Shown: positions 9,630 to 20,840, counted from the stretch's first letter. The stretch is DNA of 64,000 bases from Acanthosepion pharaonis (GCA_903632075.3 CAHIKZ030000026.1:270001-334000); one strand, 5' to 3'. The notes: generated by a model from the sequence alone, not told the origin. Translations and numbers: made by a program.

Positions 9630-10450
9630 AACGAATATTATTAATTTTCTTTGGTTTTTGTTGTAAACTCATTTCCTTCTTGATCCCAATCGAAAACCTA
9701 AGGTGAGAAATGCCATCATGATATTTCACAGAAATTGTACATAGATCAAGCCCTTCTTAAGATGTGAATTGCACAATTTTGTTTGTATTTATTTTAGGTA
9801 TGGAATACCAGGGATCCATTAAATATGTCTATCAGAACTTTTTCTAACCAAATCCAGGGAACCAACCACAATTGGAATTATTAATGTTTTTATGAACCAC
9901 ATGTCTGAGATATCCACTTCAAGAACCTTGTATTGAAGAGTTTTGAATATCTTCAAAGATACATTACAGTTCACAGGAATTGCTATGTCAACAAGAAAGG
10001 ACATCTTGTTCATGTGGTTCTTGATCACGATGTCTGGTTGATTATCTTTTGTTGTTCTATCTATGTATAAAGTCCTATAAAACTGTTACTTATCTCTGTT
10101 ACTACGGGTGTTACTACCAATTTCTTGTAGTTTCCTTCCCATAAAGGTTACAGATTTTCCAGTCCATCCTGTCATGCCGAGTTTTATATTCGGTGGATGC
10201 TAATACCTGATAGGAAGATGGCCAACTGTTTCAGGTTTGTCATCACAGTATCTACATTTGGGGTGAACATAATTTTACAGTATGTTTGCATGGTAATTTC
10301 TGGCTTGAAATCATTGGCTCTGTGCAGCAATAATAAAATCTTCGATTTCAGATTTTAATCCTGAACTACGCGACTACCCATCGTTACGCGTTTTTTCTCC
10401 ATCAGCATTTTTTAGCACGGGCAGAGTATTGGCCATAAATATATTCTGCA
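9630..10450 (-). mobile_element. Dong-like LINE copy, decayed
   Basis: Minus strand, about 800 bp, colinear with the ORF and 3'UTR of the 22.8-24.2-kb copy. ORF 9819-10028 retains CNVSLKIFKTLQ, WFIKTLIIPIVVGSLDLV and a KSSDR block. The complement of the CCHC knuckle lies near 10220-10270. Multiple frame breaks. The weak TTATTAATTTT flank suggests an old, eroded TAA junction. Confidence 0.7.
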
Positions 10451-10869
10451 TTTGGTCCATTGTATTTGCATCTGGTCCATCGTTTCTGCATTTGGTTCAT
10501 TGATTTTGCTTTCTTTTTAGGTTTCTTCTTATTCTAGTCGTGGCTGGCAACCAATATAAGAGAAGGACAACTCTGAATTCAACAACGTATGATGCCCTTG
10601 CGAGGTACATATCTGAACTCTAATTAAGGATCCCTCGACATAGTTGCAGTATAAAACCCAGGTTGGCTATGGGAGTGTTTGAAGAAACACAAATGGTCCT
10701 GAGCATGCTGGGAAATAAGCAGCCATGCTGAAGATGAGAAGTCACACAGATTCGCACTGTGTCTTCAAGTCGAAACAGTCCCGAGGAGAATTTAGTGGGT
10801 TACTAAGTAAGTTAGCACGTGCGTTACGTCCTACCATTGTCTGAAATAAATAACTAACCATGCCGTTTT

Positions 10870-11050
10870 GATTTTGAGAAAGAAAGAATGAAAGAAATGA
10901 AAGAAATAAAGAAATGAAAGAAAGAAATCAATGAAAGAAAGACATGCAAGAAAGAAAGAAAAAAAAGAAAGAATAGAAAGAAAGAATGGACTAGTTGAAA
11001 GAAAGAAAGAAAGAAAAGAAAAGAGAAGAAGAAAGAAAGAAATGAAAAAT
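10870..11050 (+). repeat. Purine-rich GAAA/AAAG microsatellite
   Basis: About 180 bp of imperfect AAAG/AAAT units. The opposite strand gives a Phe/Ser/Leu-rich 72-codon ORF that is an artefact of low complexity. Confidence 0.9.
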
Positions 11051-11129
11051 AGAGCAGGCGATAACGCTTCATGTGTTTAGCGTCTGCTTCACTGAAATTA
11101 AAAACTTATCAGTTCTGATTGTTTTGTTC

Positions 11130-11555
11130 TATTTTATTTAACTGCATATCAACTTCAGTTGGTTATTTAATACCGACAAGAATTTTAGGATAGGTTCGTA
11201 TGAATTCAATATGTATTCTTTGTAAGAAATAAGTTTGTAAATCAGGTTTTATTGACGTATTTTTGTAAAGAGGGTTTTTGTCTCGGGTCAAATGTATTAC
11301 TGCTAATATTTTTTTTTTAAATGCATTGCTGGTATTATTACTATAAAAATGTATTTTTATACTTTCATAGTATTTTGACCCCAGTTTGGGGTTAACTATT
11401 TGCCCACAGCTGGGACCCTAACATGTCCTATAATAGATAATCAAGGTGGGCCTTGGAACAACAGCAATTAAGATGTTGTTCCACGCTCCTCAAAACCTCT
11501 CGATCAGAGGCCTTGCTACCGGATGTAGTTTATTTTCATACCCAGGAGGTTATCA
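11130..11555 (-). mobile_element. VNTR-bearing SINE-like element, short array
   Basis: Same family as 5012-6233, same orientation. Tail at 11150-11230 (CAACTTCAGTTGGTTATTTA), only about two VNTR-like units (11285-11360), head at 11365-11550 (TTTGACCCCAGTTTGGGGTT ... CGATCAGAGGCCTTGCTACC). Shows that the VNTR copy number varies between copies. Confidence 0.75.
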
Positions 11556-11799
11556 ATTTTTAATCTTTTTATTTGTACACTCTTACTTTTTTTTTTATAT
11601 AATACCCTGCATTGTGATTAATATTGTAATATTTTGTTGACATTATTAAGCTAGGATTTTTAACAATGCAATAAAGGAATTTTCACGTGGATTTTATTAT
11701 CGTAGAACGCGTTATTGTCTTATTTAATCATTAGATTAAGAATTAAGATTCAACAGAAAACTATAATAGGAAAAGCATGAAATTTTCAAGAGTACTACT

Positions 11800-12748
11800 A
11801 CTTATTAATATTATTATTATTATTATCTTATTTCCTTTGATTTCTGGTGTATACTCATTTCTTTCTGTGTCCCGACGAAAGACCTAAGGTCAGAAATGGC
11901 ATCATGATATTTTCCACTGGGCAATTTAAGAAAATCACAAATATTTTACATAGATAAAGCCCTTCGTAAGGTGTGGGCTGTACTCTTGTACATTGTATTT
12001 CTTTAAGGCATGGAATTACAGGAATCCCTTCAAATAGTCTATCGGAACTTTTTCAATCAATCCGAGGGCTCCAACTACAACTGGCATTATTGGTGTTTTC
12101 ATATGCCAAATTTTTGAGATTTCGATTTATAGGTCCTGGTAGTTGTTTGAAGATCTTCAAAGATACGTTGCAGTCTGCAGGAACCACCATGTCAATAAGG
12201 AGACACATTTTTGGCTTTGCGGTCTCTAATCACGATATGTGAGAGATTAGTTTTGATTGTTCTGTCTGTGTGTACTGTGAAGTTCCATAACATTGTTACA
12301 GGTCCTATCTCCGTAATCGGGTCTGGGTGGTGTTCATACCAATTTCTTGCAGTTTCTTTTCCGTGTTGCAGATTTTCCAGTGCAGATATTGGCCCACTCT
12401 GTCATGACCGGGTTTATATTCAGTGGTGGGCAATGATGCAAGATAGTCAAGTGTTTCGGGATATTTATCACAGAATCTGCATTTTGGGCTAACTCAATTT
12501 TTCAGTATGTGTGCTTGGTAATTTCTAGTTAGCAAGCATTGGTCCTGCGTAGCAAGAATAAAACCCTCGGTTTCAACTTTTAACCCTGCACTACGTAACC
12601 ACTGATGGGTACGGGGTCTGTCGATATCAGATTGTTTGTTACGAGCAGAGTATTGAGCGTGAAGTGGTTTATCTTGCCATCGTTTCTGTATCTGATTGGT
12701 TGCATTTCACTTTTGTTTTCTTTTTTAAGTATTTTGAAGCTTCAGTCG
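11800..12748 (-). mobile_element. Dong-like LINE copy flanked by TTA arrays
   Basis: Minus-strand copy with 3' tail in (TTA)n at 11803-11826 and a TTA/TTG array at its 5' side (12750 on). Coding remnants include IPVVVGALGLI-like and CNVSLKIFKQLP-like blocks and the knuckle region near 12450-12490 (complement encodes C-RFCDKYPETL-like residues). Several stops; inactive. Confidence 0.78.
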
Positions 12749-12749
12749 G

Positions 12750-12835
12750 TATTATTATTATTGTCGTTATTATTATTATTATTGTCATTATTATTATTGT
12801 TGTTGTTATTATTGTTGTTGTTGTTATTATTTGTT
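12750..12835 (+). repeat. TTA/TTG trinucleotide array
   Basis: Imperfect ATT/GTT repeat of about 85 bp at the 5' boundary of the LINE copy at 11800-12748. Confidence 0.9.
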
Positions 12836-12836
12836 G

Positions 12837-13100
12837 AAGCTTGAATAAGCATGGAATAATAATAATACAACACAAAATGTACGTAACAAAATGTATTGAA
12901 ACAATGAAAAAAGGTACACAATATTTACAGGAAGTTTTGGTATATTCTTGGGAAGACTGTTCCTGCAGAATGGGTTGACTAAGTCGCAGTCGGGCAGAGT
13001 CTCTGGATTCGATCTCTTAATCTTCCGTCGTCTTCCGGTACCAACCCATATTTATATGGTCGGTACTCCACTTATGTAAATTAGGTGTATCATACACAAC
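12837..13100 (-). repeat. Dispersed repeat A (copy 1)
   Basis: Shares, in inverted orientation, long similarity with 15.23-15.55 kb: GTACCGACCATATAAATATG, CTGCCCGACTGCGACT and TTGTTTCAATACATTTTGT. One end abuts a TTA array in both copies, so it may be the 3' end of another retroelement with the same target preference. No coding region. Confidence 0.65.
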
Positions 13101-13705
13101 ATTATTATTACTGTTATTATTATTATTAGTATTATTATTATTGTTGTTGTTGTTATTATTATTGTTGTTGTTGTTATTATTATTATTACTGTTATTATTA
13201 TTGTTATTATTATTGTTGTTGTTATTATTGTTGTTGTTGTTGTTATTATTACTGTTATTATTATTATTATTGTTGTTGTTATTATTATTGTTGTTGTTAT
13301 TATTGTTGTTGTTGTTGTTATTATTACTGTTATTATTATTATTATTGTTGTTATTATTATTATTGTTGTTGTTGTTATTATTATTACTGTTATTATTATT
13401 GTTATTGTTATTGTTGTTGTTATTATTATTGTTGTTGTTGTTATTATCATTGTCTTTATTATTATTATTGTTTTTATTATTATTGTTATTATTATTGTTG
13501 CTATTATTATTGTTGTTATTATTATTATTATTGTTATTATTATTATTCTTTTATTATTGTTGTTGTTATTGTTATTATTATTATTATTACTGTTATTATT
13601 ATTGTTATTAATATTATTGTTGTTTTTGTAATTATTATTATTATTATTATTATTGTTATTATTGTTGTTGCTATTATTATTGTTATTATTATTATTATGA
13701 ATATT
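13101..13705 (+). repeat. 600-bp imperfect (TTA/TTG)n array
   Basis: Continuous trinucleotide repeat in which TTA and TTG (with rare TTC, ACT) alternate in blocks. It produces a spurious 156-codon poly-Leu ORF on plus and Ile/Thr ORFs on minus. Blocks such as GTTATTATTACTGTTATTAT recur, suggesting higher-order expansion. Confidence 0.95.
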
Positions 13706-14154
13706 ATTTTCTTTGTTTCAATCAGATCTAACGCCATAATTTATCTGTGTCGGGTCATAAAACAATAAGCGTTGTAGGAAATAATGCTGTCCTTGTCGAT
13801 GGCAATAGTAAAGCTTCGTGAAAACGGGAAAATCAAATTGGGTCTCGGTTGGTGTGTTTTAATCCACCCAGCACTTATACATTATATTCAACTGACCAAT
13901 ACACCAACAGGTTATTATTTGTGGGGGGCGGCCCCAAACATTTTCATGCGGAAAACATTATCTAAAGAAAATGAAATTTTAAAAAAATTCGTTGAATATT
14001 TTTTCAAATTAATAAATACGTGCATACTTTTATTGAAAAGGTATCGAGTATGCCTGATAAGTGAAAAGAAGACATTGTAAATAGCGATAGACATATAATT
14101 GAATAAAATATAATTGGAGTTTTATTATTTTTTTTTTTTTAAGAATAAAGTTGA

Positions 14155-14412
14155 TTAATGAAAAAGAAATTACTTATAACTAATCTGCTCTATGAGTGTG
14201 TCATAAACTTCTCGCCGCTAAAACTCACTTCCGGTTTCTTGCTTCCTGTCGCCTACAATCTTCACAAAATTAAATGCAGTGCCAATCGTTGTCTTCATGA
14301 AACCGTTCTTTTATTGTACATTCTCCTCAGTAAATCTCCTCGTTCTATTTCACTGCCAGTAAACCCTTGCGACATAGTAGCATTATTTCCTTGCTTGGGG
14401 TGAAATGATTAA
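14155..14412 (+). mobile_element. 3' end of jockey/L2-type LINE
   Basis: C-terminal RT codons (LPVAYNLHKIKCSANRC in the 14158-14403 frame) followed by the 3' terminus CCTTGCTTGGGGTGAAATGA. 5'-truncated copy. Confidence 0.75.
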
Positions 14413-14615
14413 AAAAATATTTTATTGGATGTCACTGTGTGACTACGAAGTGTCACTAAGCCACTTCCCAAAACTTATTATTCTTTGAAAACACGCGCCA
14501 TTGTGAAAAGGCAACTGCGAAATATCCCTAACCTTTTGACGTGGTTAGGTTGACAATAATGCTGATTCGGAAAGTCGACCAACACTGAATGCAGCATAGA
14601 AAATTATTATCTGCA

Positions 14616-14617
<2 letters not shown>

Positions 14618-14648
<31 letters not shown>

Positions 14649-15200
14649 TCTTATAATGTAAAAATATTTTCTGACTTTAAATAGACTGCGGTGTGTTGAT
14701 AAACCGTAAAAAAACGAATCAATCAAACTAGGTTTCATCGTTTCATTGTTGAATTAGCTCGATGTAACCGTAAGTTCTATTCTAATAGTTTCTTTTCTCG
14801 CACTTCTCACCTGTGAAAATAGTTTCTTGCATCCCGTACGCCTAAAATCTTCCAAAATTTAAATGCAACGTTAATCGCCATTTTCTGTCTTCCAGATCCC
14901 TGTTCTTTTATTGTCCTTTCTCCTCATTAAAGTTTTCTCATTCTCTTCCACTTCTAGTAACCCCTTGAGTCTTAATGGCATTGCTCCCTTGCTTGGGGTG
15001 AAATTATTGAACATAAATGAATAACAAGCAAGTTGAGCATGTTCTGGCGTTCTGGCTATGTATCTCGACAAAATTCAAAGGGTCTGTAATATTATTGGTC
15101 CTGACCTGGCATCTCGACTTCAGTCACTTTCCCGCCGTCCTGGCGTGACTTCTCTCTGTCTTTTCTACACACATTTCTATAGCAATTATTCTGATGAGTT
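14618..15200 (+). mobile_element. TAA array, SINE tail and L2-type LINE fragments
   Basis: A (TAA)n run at 14619-14648, then the common SINE tail (GACTTTAAATAGACTG ... GTGTTGATAAACCGT, 14640-14740). Then an L2-type LINE 3' end (14750-15010, ending CTTGCTTGGGGTGAAAT) and, out of order, a more upstream RT segment (15055-15200, 'GPDLASRLQSLSRRPG'). A collage of separate insertions, with no intact ORF. Confidence 0.65.
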
Positions 15201-15224
15201 TTCCTCCTTGCTCTCTTGACTGCA

Positions 15225-15550
15225 TAATTCCTGTATTATTATTATTATTATTATTATTGATATTGTTGTGGTAGGATCCACCTAATTTGCATAGTGGAGT
15301 ACCGACCATATAAATATGGTTGGTACCGGGAAGAGAGGAAGGAATCAAGAGATTCAACCAGAGACTCTGCCCGACTGCGACTCAGTCAACACATTCTCCA
15401 AGAACGGTCTTACCCGGAATATACAAAAGACTATATGTAAATATTGTGTACACTTTCTTGTTTCAATACATTTTGTTCTAAGTACCTTTTGTGTTGCATT
15501 ATTATTCCATGCATTAGTCAAGTTTCAACAGATATTCATCACCAAATTAA
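15225..15550 (+). repeat. Dispersed repeat A (copy 2) with TTA array
   Basis: Begins at a (TTA)n run (15234-15260) and continues through GTGGAGTACCGACCATATAA to the ATTCCATGCATTAGTCAAG end. Inverted relative to copy 1 at 12837-13100. Confidence 0.65.
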
Positions 15551-15634
15551 ATATATTGTCAATAAAAGACAGCTAAAATAATTTGACATAAAAACTTTAT
15601 AGCAATTGTGTCTTCATTTTTTTTTTATAAGCAT

Positions 15635-15770
15635 TTCACCCCAAGCAAGGCGGGAGTGTCACTAGTACGCAAGGGGTTACTGAGTGTGAAAGTAAGGGAA
15701 ACGATTGGGTATGGGGGCGGATTGAGGAAAGGATAAAATAAAGATCGGAGAATGATAAAATGAATAAAGT
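15635..15770 (-). mobile_element. 3' end of L2-type LINE, inverted
   Basis: TTTCACCCCAAGCAAGGCGG is the minus-strand LINE terminus. It meets a plus-strand copy of the same family (15770 on) close by, so two copies lie 5'-end to 5'-end, a possible inversion junction. Confidence 0.7.
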
Positions 15771-16260
15771 CACTTTCTCACAGATGTGATGTGGCTTTCC
15801 TCTGTCTTTTCTACAAATATTTCCACGGCATCTTCTCTGACGAGCTCTTTTCCCTGTTGCCCTTACTGCATGAATTTCGGCTTGCTATTAGGTTGGCACC
15901 TAGGTTCCACCCTTTTACTGACCGAAACACTCAAATGTAACCGCCTCTTCTACTCCAACAGCTTCTTTTCTCACACTTCCCAACAGTGAAACTCTCTTCC
16001 TCTTACTTGCTCCCCTGAAGACTATAATTTTCAAAAATTTAAATGTAATGTCAATCGATATCTTCTGGCGCTTTGATTCCCCTGAATATTTTAATGGCAA
16101 TTGTTCTGATGAGCTTGCCTGATTGGTGTCTCGACTGTTTGAACTTAAATGAACTAGTGGATTCCCAGCAAGGTCACATCGTTTTAATATTGAACTGGCT
16201 AGATGCAATCGTCTATTCTAATAGTTTCTTTTTCTCGCACTTATCACCTGGGGAGACCGT
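15770..16260 (+). mobile_element. L2-type LINE RT C-terminal fragment(s)
   Basis: Encodes RT tail residues such as CNRLFYSNSFFSHTSQQ (15786-15989) and continues to FKNLNVMSIDIF-like codons near 16040. A second fragment of the same region follows from 16075 (ILNWLDAIVYSNSFF). Frames broken. Confidence 0.65.
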
Positions 16261-16261
16261 C

Positions 16262-16630
16262 GGTGGCGATATGATTGAAATGCAAACTGAAGGCAAAAAA
16301 GGAATACACCCCGTAAAGCTTCTCGCTCTTGTACGTTCTCATGCTTGTAAAATGTTAAATTCTACAACAGCGATAGCATTTACGCGATTCCGTAATGTCT
16401 AGTTAAATACCGTCGCCGTTACGATCTAAATTCACTAATTAGTTAATTAGTTAAGATTTAATTACTGGTTTTGTCTTCTTGTTTTTTATTTTATTTTACG
16501 CGCCTCATATAAAAAGAAAAGCGTTGCCAAAATTGTCGGGTTATTTTACAAAAAAAAAACGGTAAATTAGATTGGCTAATTTTATTGTTTATTGCCATCG
16601 TGTCACTTATAAACGAATCCAAGCACAGTC
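16262..16630. other. No recognisable feature
   Basis: AT-rich sequence between the L2 fragments and the tRNA-like cluster. No coding, RNA or repeat signature seen beyond short homopolymer runs. Confidence 0.5.
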
Positions 16631-17115
16631 AGTTGTTATTTACAAGCTTAGTCTGATACAAGGCCATAGGTATGGAGCAATCCAGTAATAATGATCGAAC
16701 AGACCAGCTAGTTAGCCGCATCTCTGAGTCGGCCAAAAGTCATCATTTACGAAGCTTAACTAAAGTTAATACAAAAACCACGAGTTTGACACATCCAAAG
16801 AGGATCGAATTTTTTTTACTAATTAGTAGGCTAGCTCGTTAACCATTACCCGACGCCGTGCAGTTATCATTTATTAAGCTCAGCTTAAATGTTGCTACAA
16901 GGTCACTGATACGAGGCGCACAGTGCGGATCGAACGCAATTCTCAGTACTAATCCTCAACCACACTGGCTCGTTAAATGTTTAACCGAATACTCCACATT
17001 AAGACACCTAGCAATCATTTATAAAGCTTAGCTTAATTTAGTATAAGTATGAGGCACCTAGTAAGGATCGAACTCCTTACTCACTAGTAATGATTAACCA
17101 GCCAAGTAATATAAT
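16630..17115 (-). repeat. Tandem cluster of four tRNA-like SINE modules
   Basis: Four diverged modules of about 110-140 bp, each with a linker (TCATTTATAAAGCTTAGCTT or variant) followed by GGATCGAAC/GATCGAAC (complement of a B box) and then GGCTCGTTAA/GGTTAATCA-type complement of an A box. Linker starts are near 16634, 16741, 16867 and 17018. The same tRNA-like type occurs singly at 42.70-42.83 kb (+). Confidence 0.6.
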
Positions 17116-17279
17116 ACCAGAAATGATCAACCATTACTACAGGCTGAGCCGCCGTATTATACTTTTAAAATCAGCAAAATAAAAAGAAAATACGTTTGCT
17201 GCCATGTACGTTGCTTCCCTGTGTCACGCGAGACAATTTTTCGCGCCAAAATCTATCTGACATATTTATGTTTACCATT

Positions 17280-17480
17280 CGTCCTTGCTTTGAACGTTTG
17301 GTATGGTATGGACTGGTCTGGTGCTCCTGCTATATATTTAAAAATTCTTGATAAAATCCCAAAAGAATCTGCTATGTCATTAGTCTTGACCTGGCATCTC
17401 GGCTTTAGTCCTCTTCCCATCGCCGTAACATAGCTTTCCTGTAACTTTTCTATAAATACTTTCATGGTAATTGTTCTGAG
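17280..17480 (+). mobile_element. L2-type LINE RT fragment
   Basis: Encodes a decayed ILDKIPKES-MS-V then LTWHLGF, the paralogue of GPDLASRL in other copies, then the CLFYKYFH-like block. Followed directly by a VNTR-element tail. Confidence 0.6.
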
Positions 17481-17692
17481 TTTGATTTGTTTTACGGCTT
17501 ATCAACCTCAACGGATTATTTAATGCCGACAAGATTTTTATTGCTGGTAATATTTTTTCAAAAATGTATTGCTGGTAATATTTTTTCCCAAAAGTGTATT
17601 GCTGGTAATATGTTTTTACAAAAATGTATTGTTGAAATTAAAACCTATTTTTACACTTTCATAGTGTTTTGACCCCAGTTTAGGTGTCCTGA
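17480..17692 (-). mobile_element. VNTR-bearing element fragment
   Basis: Tail (GTTTTACGGCTTATCAACCT, 17489-17530), three VNTR-like units (TGTATTGCTGGTAAT at 17530-17625) and the beginning of the head up to CCCCAGTTTAGG, where it joins the broken end of a mariner at about 17690. Confidence 0.7.
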
Positions 17693-18588
17693 TGAAACAT
17701 CACCTCCTTTCGATTCACTAGAGCAGGTCTTTTTTCCTCAAAGCTTGGTTCAAACGCTCTAATTGCTGACAGTATATTTGAGCATTAATTGTTGCACCAG
17801 GTGGTAAGAATTCAAAGTGGATTATTTCTTTGGCGATCCCACCAGATTGAAAGAAGAATCTTTTGCCCGTGAAGTTCCCTTCTCGGCTGTTGCTGGGGTC
17901 CTTCCCCTTTACCAAGCCACTGTCTACGACGCTTAACATTTCGATAAAAGATCCATTTTTTGTCGCCAGTCACAAGTCTATCCAAAAAGGTGAAACAAGT
18001 TGGCGGGAATGGAAAGAAGAGCAGATGTCAACTCGGGATTTGAGGTTGTTTTCAGACAATTCATGAGGCACCCATTTTCCAAGTTTAGGAACTTTTCCAA
18101 GTTGTTGAAGATGACGATGAACAGTTGTATGGTTTGAACTGAGAACCACTGAAAAAGCAGAATTTTCTTCAAGGGCTGCTTCAAGATGCTTTTCGTCAAA
18201 CTCAATCGGACGTCCGGTTCTATCTTCATGTTCAAGGGTGAAATCTCCACCTCTGAATTTTGCAAACCATCTTCTGCAAGTTCTTTCATTCACACATTCC
18301 TCTCCATAAACTGAGTGAATGTTTCTAGCCGCTTCGGCTGCTGAGTTTCCTTTCTTGAACTCATAAAGCATTGTGTGCCTCAAATGATTCTTGGGTACTT
18401 CCATGTTAGCAGTGTTTTAATCAAACAAAATTTAATTTTATTGTTCTCTGAAATAAAATTTGATCAGTTTAAATGCATCTAAACATAAAAATAATCTTCA
18501 GCTCCATTAGACATTATAAAATACTCTTTAAATTGTGTTCATTTTAACAAAAAGTTAACATTCGGACAGAACTTATGGGATGACCTGA
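17690..18588 (-). mobile_element. Truncated mariner transposon
   Basis: Minus-strand mariner lacking its 3' third. The ORF starts at 18404 (residues 1-144) with the paired helix-turn-helix DNA-binding region (R-H-T-M-L-Y-E-F-KKG, CRRWFAKFRGGDF, GRP linker). It passes through a +1 frameshift near 17980, after which VTGDKKWIFY supplies the first catalytic Asp. It ends at MFHQD, i.e. exactly at the second catalytic Asp, where sequence switches to the VNTR element. The third Asp is missing. The intact 5' TIR is at 18562-18588 (complement begins TCAGGTCATCCCATAAGTTC), followed by TA. Inactive. Confidence 0.9.
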
Positions 18589-18599
18589 TATAATTATTT

Positions 18600-19065
18600 C
18601 GTTCCAATCATCTATTAAACAAGATCCCCCTATTCATAAGACCAGATTGGGTTATCAGCATGCTGACTGGGGTTCACTCCGTGATGCTTTCATTTACAGA
18701 AATACCAGGTAAAACCTTGGTCCTCTCTATGGTTCAAACCAGCATGCGCGCTCGCTATTGTCCACAGGAAAATCTACAGAGTGGCGCTGCAGATTCTGGC
18801 CAAGAAACGATTTTGATTCGCCTTTAAGCAAGTATTGCGTTACTATATTTATCCGGTCATCAAATACTTTTTTTTTCATTCTGGTATATATTCCATAGGA
18901 CTCCAGAGATATATCATAGATGGTGTCATGTTACACTTACTCCAGTTCCTGGTTTGTTAAATTAACTGGTAAGCTCGTTTTTTTTATAATGCAAACACAA
19001 GACACCCTCACTCTCCATTCATCTTCGAACATTTTTGTCTTCAGTGATTTTAATACGCACTAAGA
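18600..19065 (+). mobile_element. Possible LINE endonuclease-region fragments
   Basis: 18978-19065 translates to a stretch ending SSNIFVFSDFNTH, similar to the F-G-D-F-N motif of APE-type LINE endonucleases. 18640-18710 translates to QHADWGSLRDAF, similar to the region just after that domain. They are in the reverse of the expected order, so this would be a rearranged fragment. Weak evidence. Confidence 0.35.
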
Positions 19066-19069
19066 CACG

Positions 19070-20560
19070 TAGCTTAAAAATTCTATCGAGCGGCATTTAA
19101 ACTAGCTCCTGCGAATGTTTTGTGATGCGAACGAACACTGGTTTGACAATTTTGTGATGCCAACGAATACTCGTTGTCATTTTCATAACGCTCGTTGTAG
19201 TAGAGACTTTGCAAATCGCGGATGCAACTATAATAATGCCGATGAACAATACTAATGCCAGACGCCTTCGAATAGCACTCGCACTAATAATACTTGCTAG
19301 ACAATACTCGCTCGAACAGTAACCACGGAATAGAGATCCGAATAATAATCCTTGTAGTGAAATATTTATTTGTATTTACACAAAATGAGGGACAATGCCA
19401 AAAGGGGAATGGGGAAAAGGACAGTATTGTTCTGGCTTCTCGTTTAACTTAGCTCGATAATACTCGCTCGTATAGTGATCCGAATAGAGAAACAGTATAA
19501 AGAATAGTGTAGACAATAGCAGTCCGTATAGTAATAGAGGATAGAATAGAAACAAGATTCGAATAGTGATAGTAGATAGAGTAGAATGGCGATCAATTAG
19601 ACATCATGCTACTTTCAACTTCTGCGTTTCTCCCACGGTCATGTGGTCTACTTAATTCTATAATAGGATCGCCTGTGTTTGCTCACTGGCGATCTATGTT
19701 CAAACTCAAGTGTCGGCAGCGACACTTTATTCCTATATATCAAATAGAATACTCGATATTTATCCCTATTGAACAAATAATAAATCTGCTGGGTCAACAT
19801 TACTCCTGCTTCCTCAAATGGTATACATGGCGCTGAGCCGGTCATTTGACCCCTAACAGCCAATCAGAAAACTACGGTACAGAGACACGGTCTTCGTGTA
19901 GACGCCGCAAAAAATAGATGCACTTCTGACGCGTAGGTAAACACAGTAAGATGTACAGGACTTGTGAATAAGTACTGTTTCCGTAACATCCGCTAGTTTT
20001 TTCTTTTCAGGGCGGAGAAAAAGCATTTAAAACATTTCTATCCTTTGTTTGAGTGTTCTATTTCTGAAAAAAAAATAATATAATTTACCTTTTATTGACT
20101 TCTCTTGAGTTGTCTCTATTTAATTATTCTACTAATAAAAGTTTGGGTGTCTGTTTACCAAGGTCACCCACTATACGAGTCACTCAATATATATTTAATT
20201 ATCCAACAGCGCTTTCAAAGGAGTGGCCGAATGTTCAAAACCTTGAGCTATCATAAAAATCAATAGCTATATCCATTTGTTCGTAAAGAATTAATCCGAC
20301 AGTAAGCGTTACTCATTTACTATTGTCCCGTTTAAAAGAAAACAAAACAGAAAAGCAAGATGGCCTCCTGACGTCAAAGCAGATTGGGATTGTGGAACCC
20401 AAGCCAGCCGGAAGCGTGGTGGCTGCCCAGCAATTTCCGGATTGCCGTTACCATAGAGATGAAAATGGAGAAAAGCGAGAGATGGAAAATAAGGGTTTCT
20501 TTAAACAGAGTAAAAGATAAAACAAAATAGAGACTTTGCGCTGACAAAACTTAGGGAAGA
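19070..20560. other. No recognisable feature
   Basis: Nearly 1.5 kb with small ORFs only (for example 19606-19836 and 20323-20520). None has a domain signature, splice context or neighbours supporting a gene. A segment near 20135-20300 may be a dispersed repeat but I have no second copy in this window. Confidence 0.5.
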
Positions 20561-20565
20561 AAGAA

Positions 20566-20568
<3 letters not shown>

Positions 20569-20604
<36 letters not shown>
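20569..20604. repeat. (TA)n array left of hairpin repeat
   Basis: About 18 TA units directly abutting the hairpin element starting at 20605. Confidence 0.97.
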
Positions 20605-20606
<2 letters not shown>

Positions 20607-20793
20607 TGAACATAAGTCAACACTTAGAGGCGACAGTCTGTTTCATGCTATATGCCTGACGATTGCATATAGCATGAAACAGACTGTCGCCTCTAAATGT
20701 TGACTTCTATGTTCACTTTTATATATTTACACGCTCTATCTCTGATATTGAGCACTTTATTCCATAAATATAGCATACCTTATGACTATATTT

Positions 20794-20800
<7 letters not shown>
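20605..20800. mobile_element. TA-flanked hairpin repeat (copy 1)
   Basis: Inverted repeat 20605-20717 with arms of about 51-53 bp (AGTGAACATAAGTCAACACT ... GCATGAAACAGACTGTCGCC) around a 9-nt loop CTGACGATT. A conserved 80-bp flank follows (GCTCTATCTCTGATATTGAG, CACTTTATTCCATAAATATA). TA arrays bound both sides. Related copies: 39.77-39.97, 41.84-41.98 and 57.53-57.74 kb. Confidence 0.85.
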
Positions 20801-20838
<38 letters not shown>

Positions 20839-20840
20839 TC

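Noticed and set aside
13052..13737. Long ORFs rich in Leu, Ile or Thr on both strands (up to 156 codons)
   Set aside because: Direct translation of the TTA/TTG trinucleotide array, which has no stop in several frames.
17970..18404. Domesticated SETMAR-like host gene
   Set aside because: Transposase has a frameshift, lacks the last catalytic region, keeps its TIR, and has no fused SET domain. It is a plain mariner relic.
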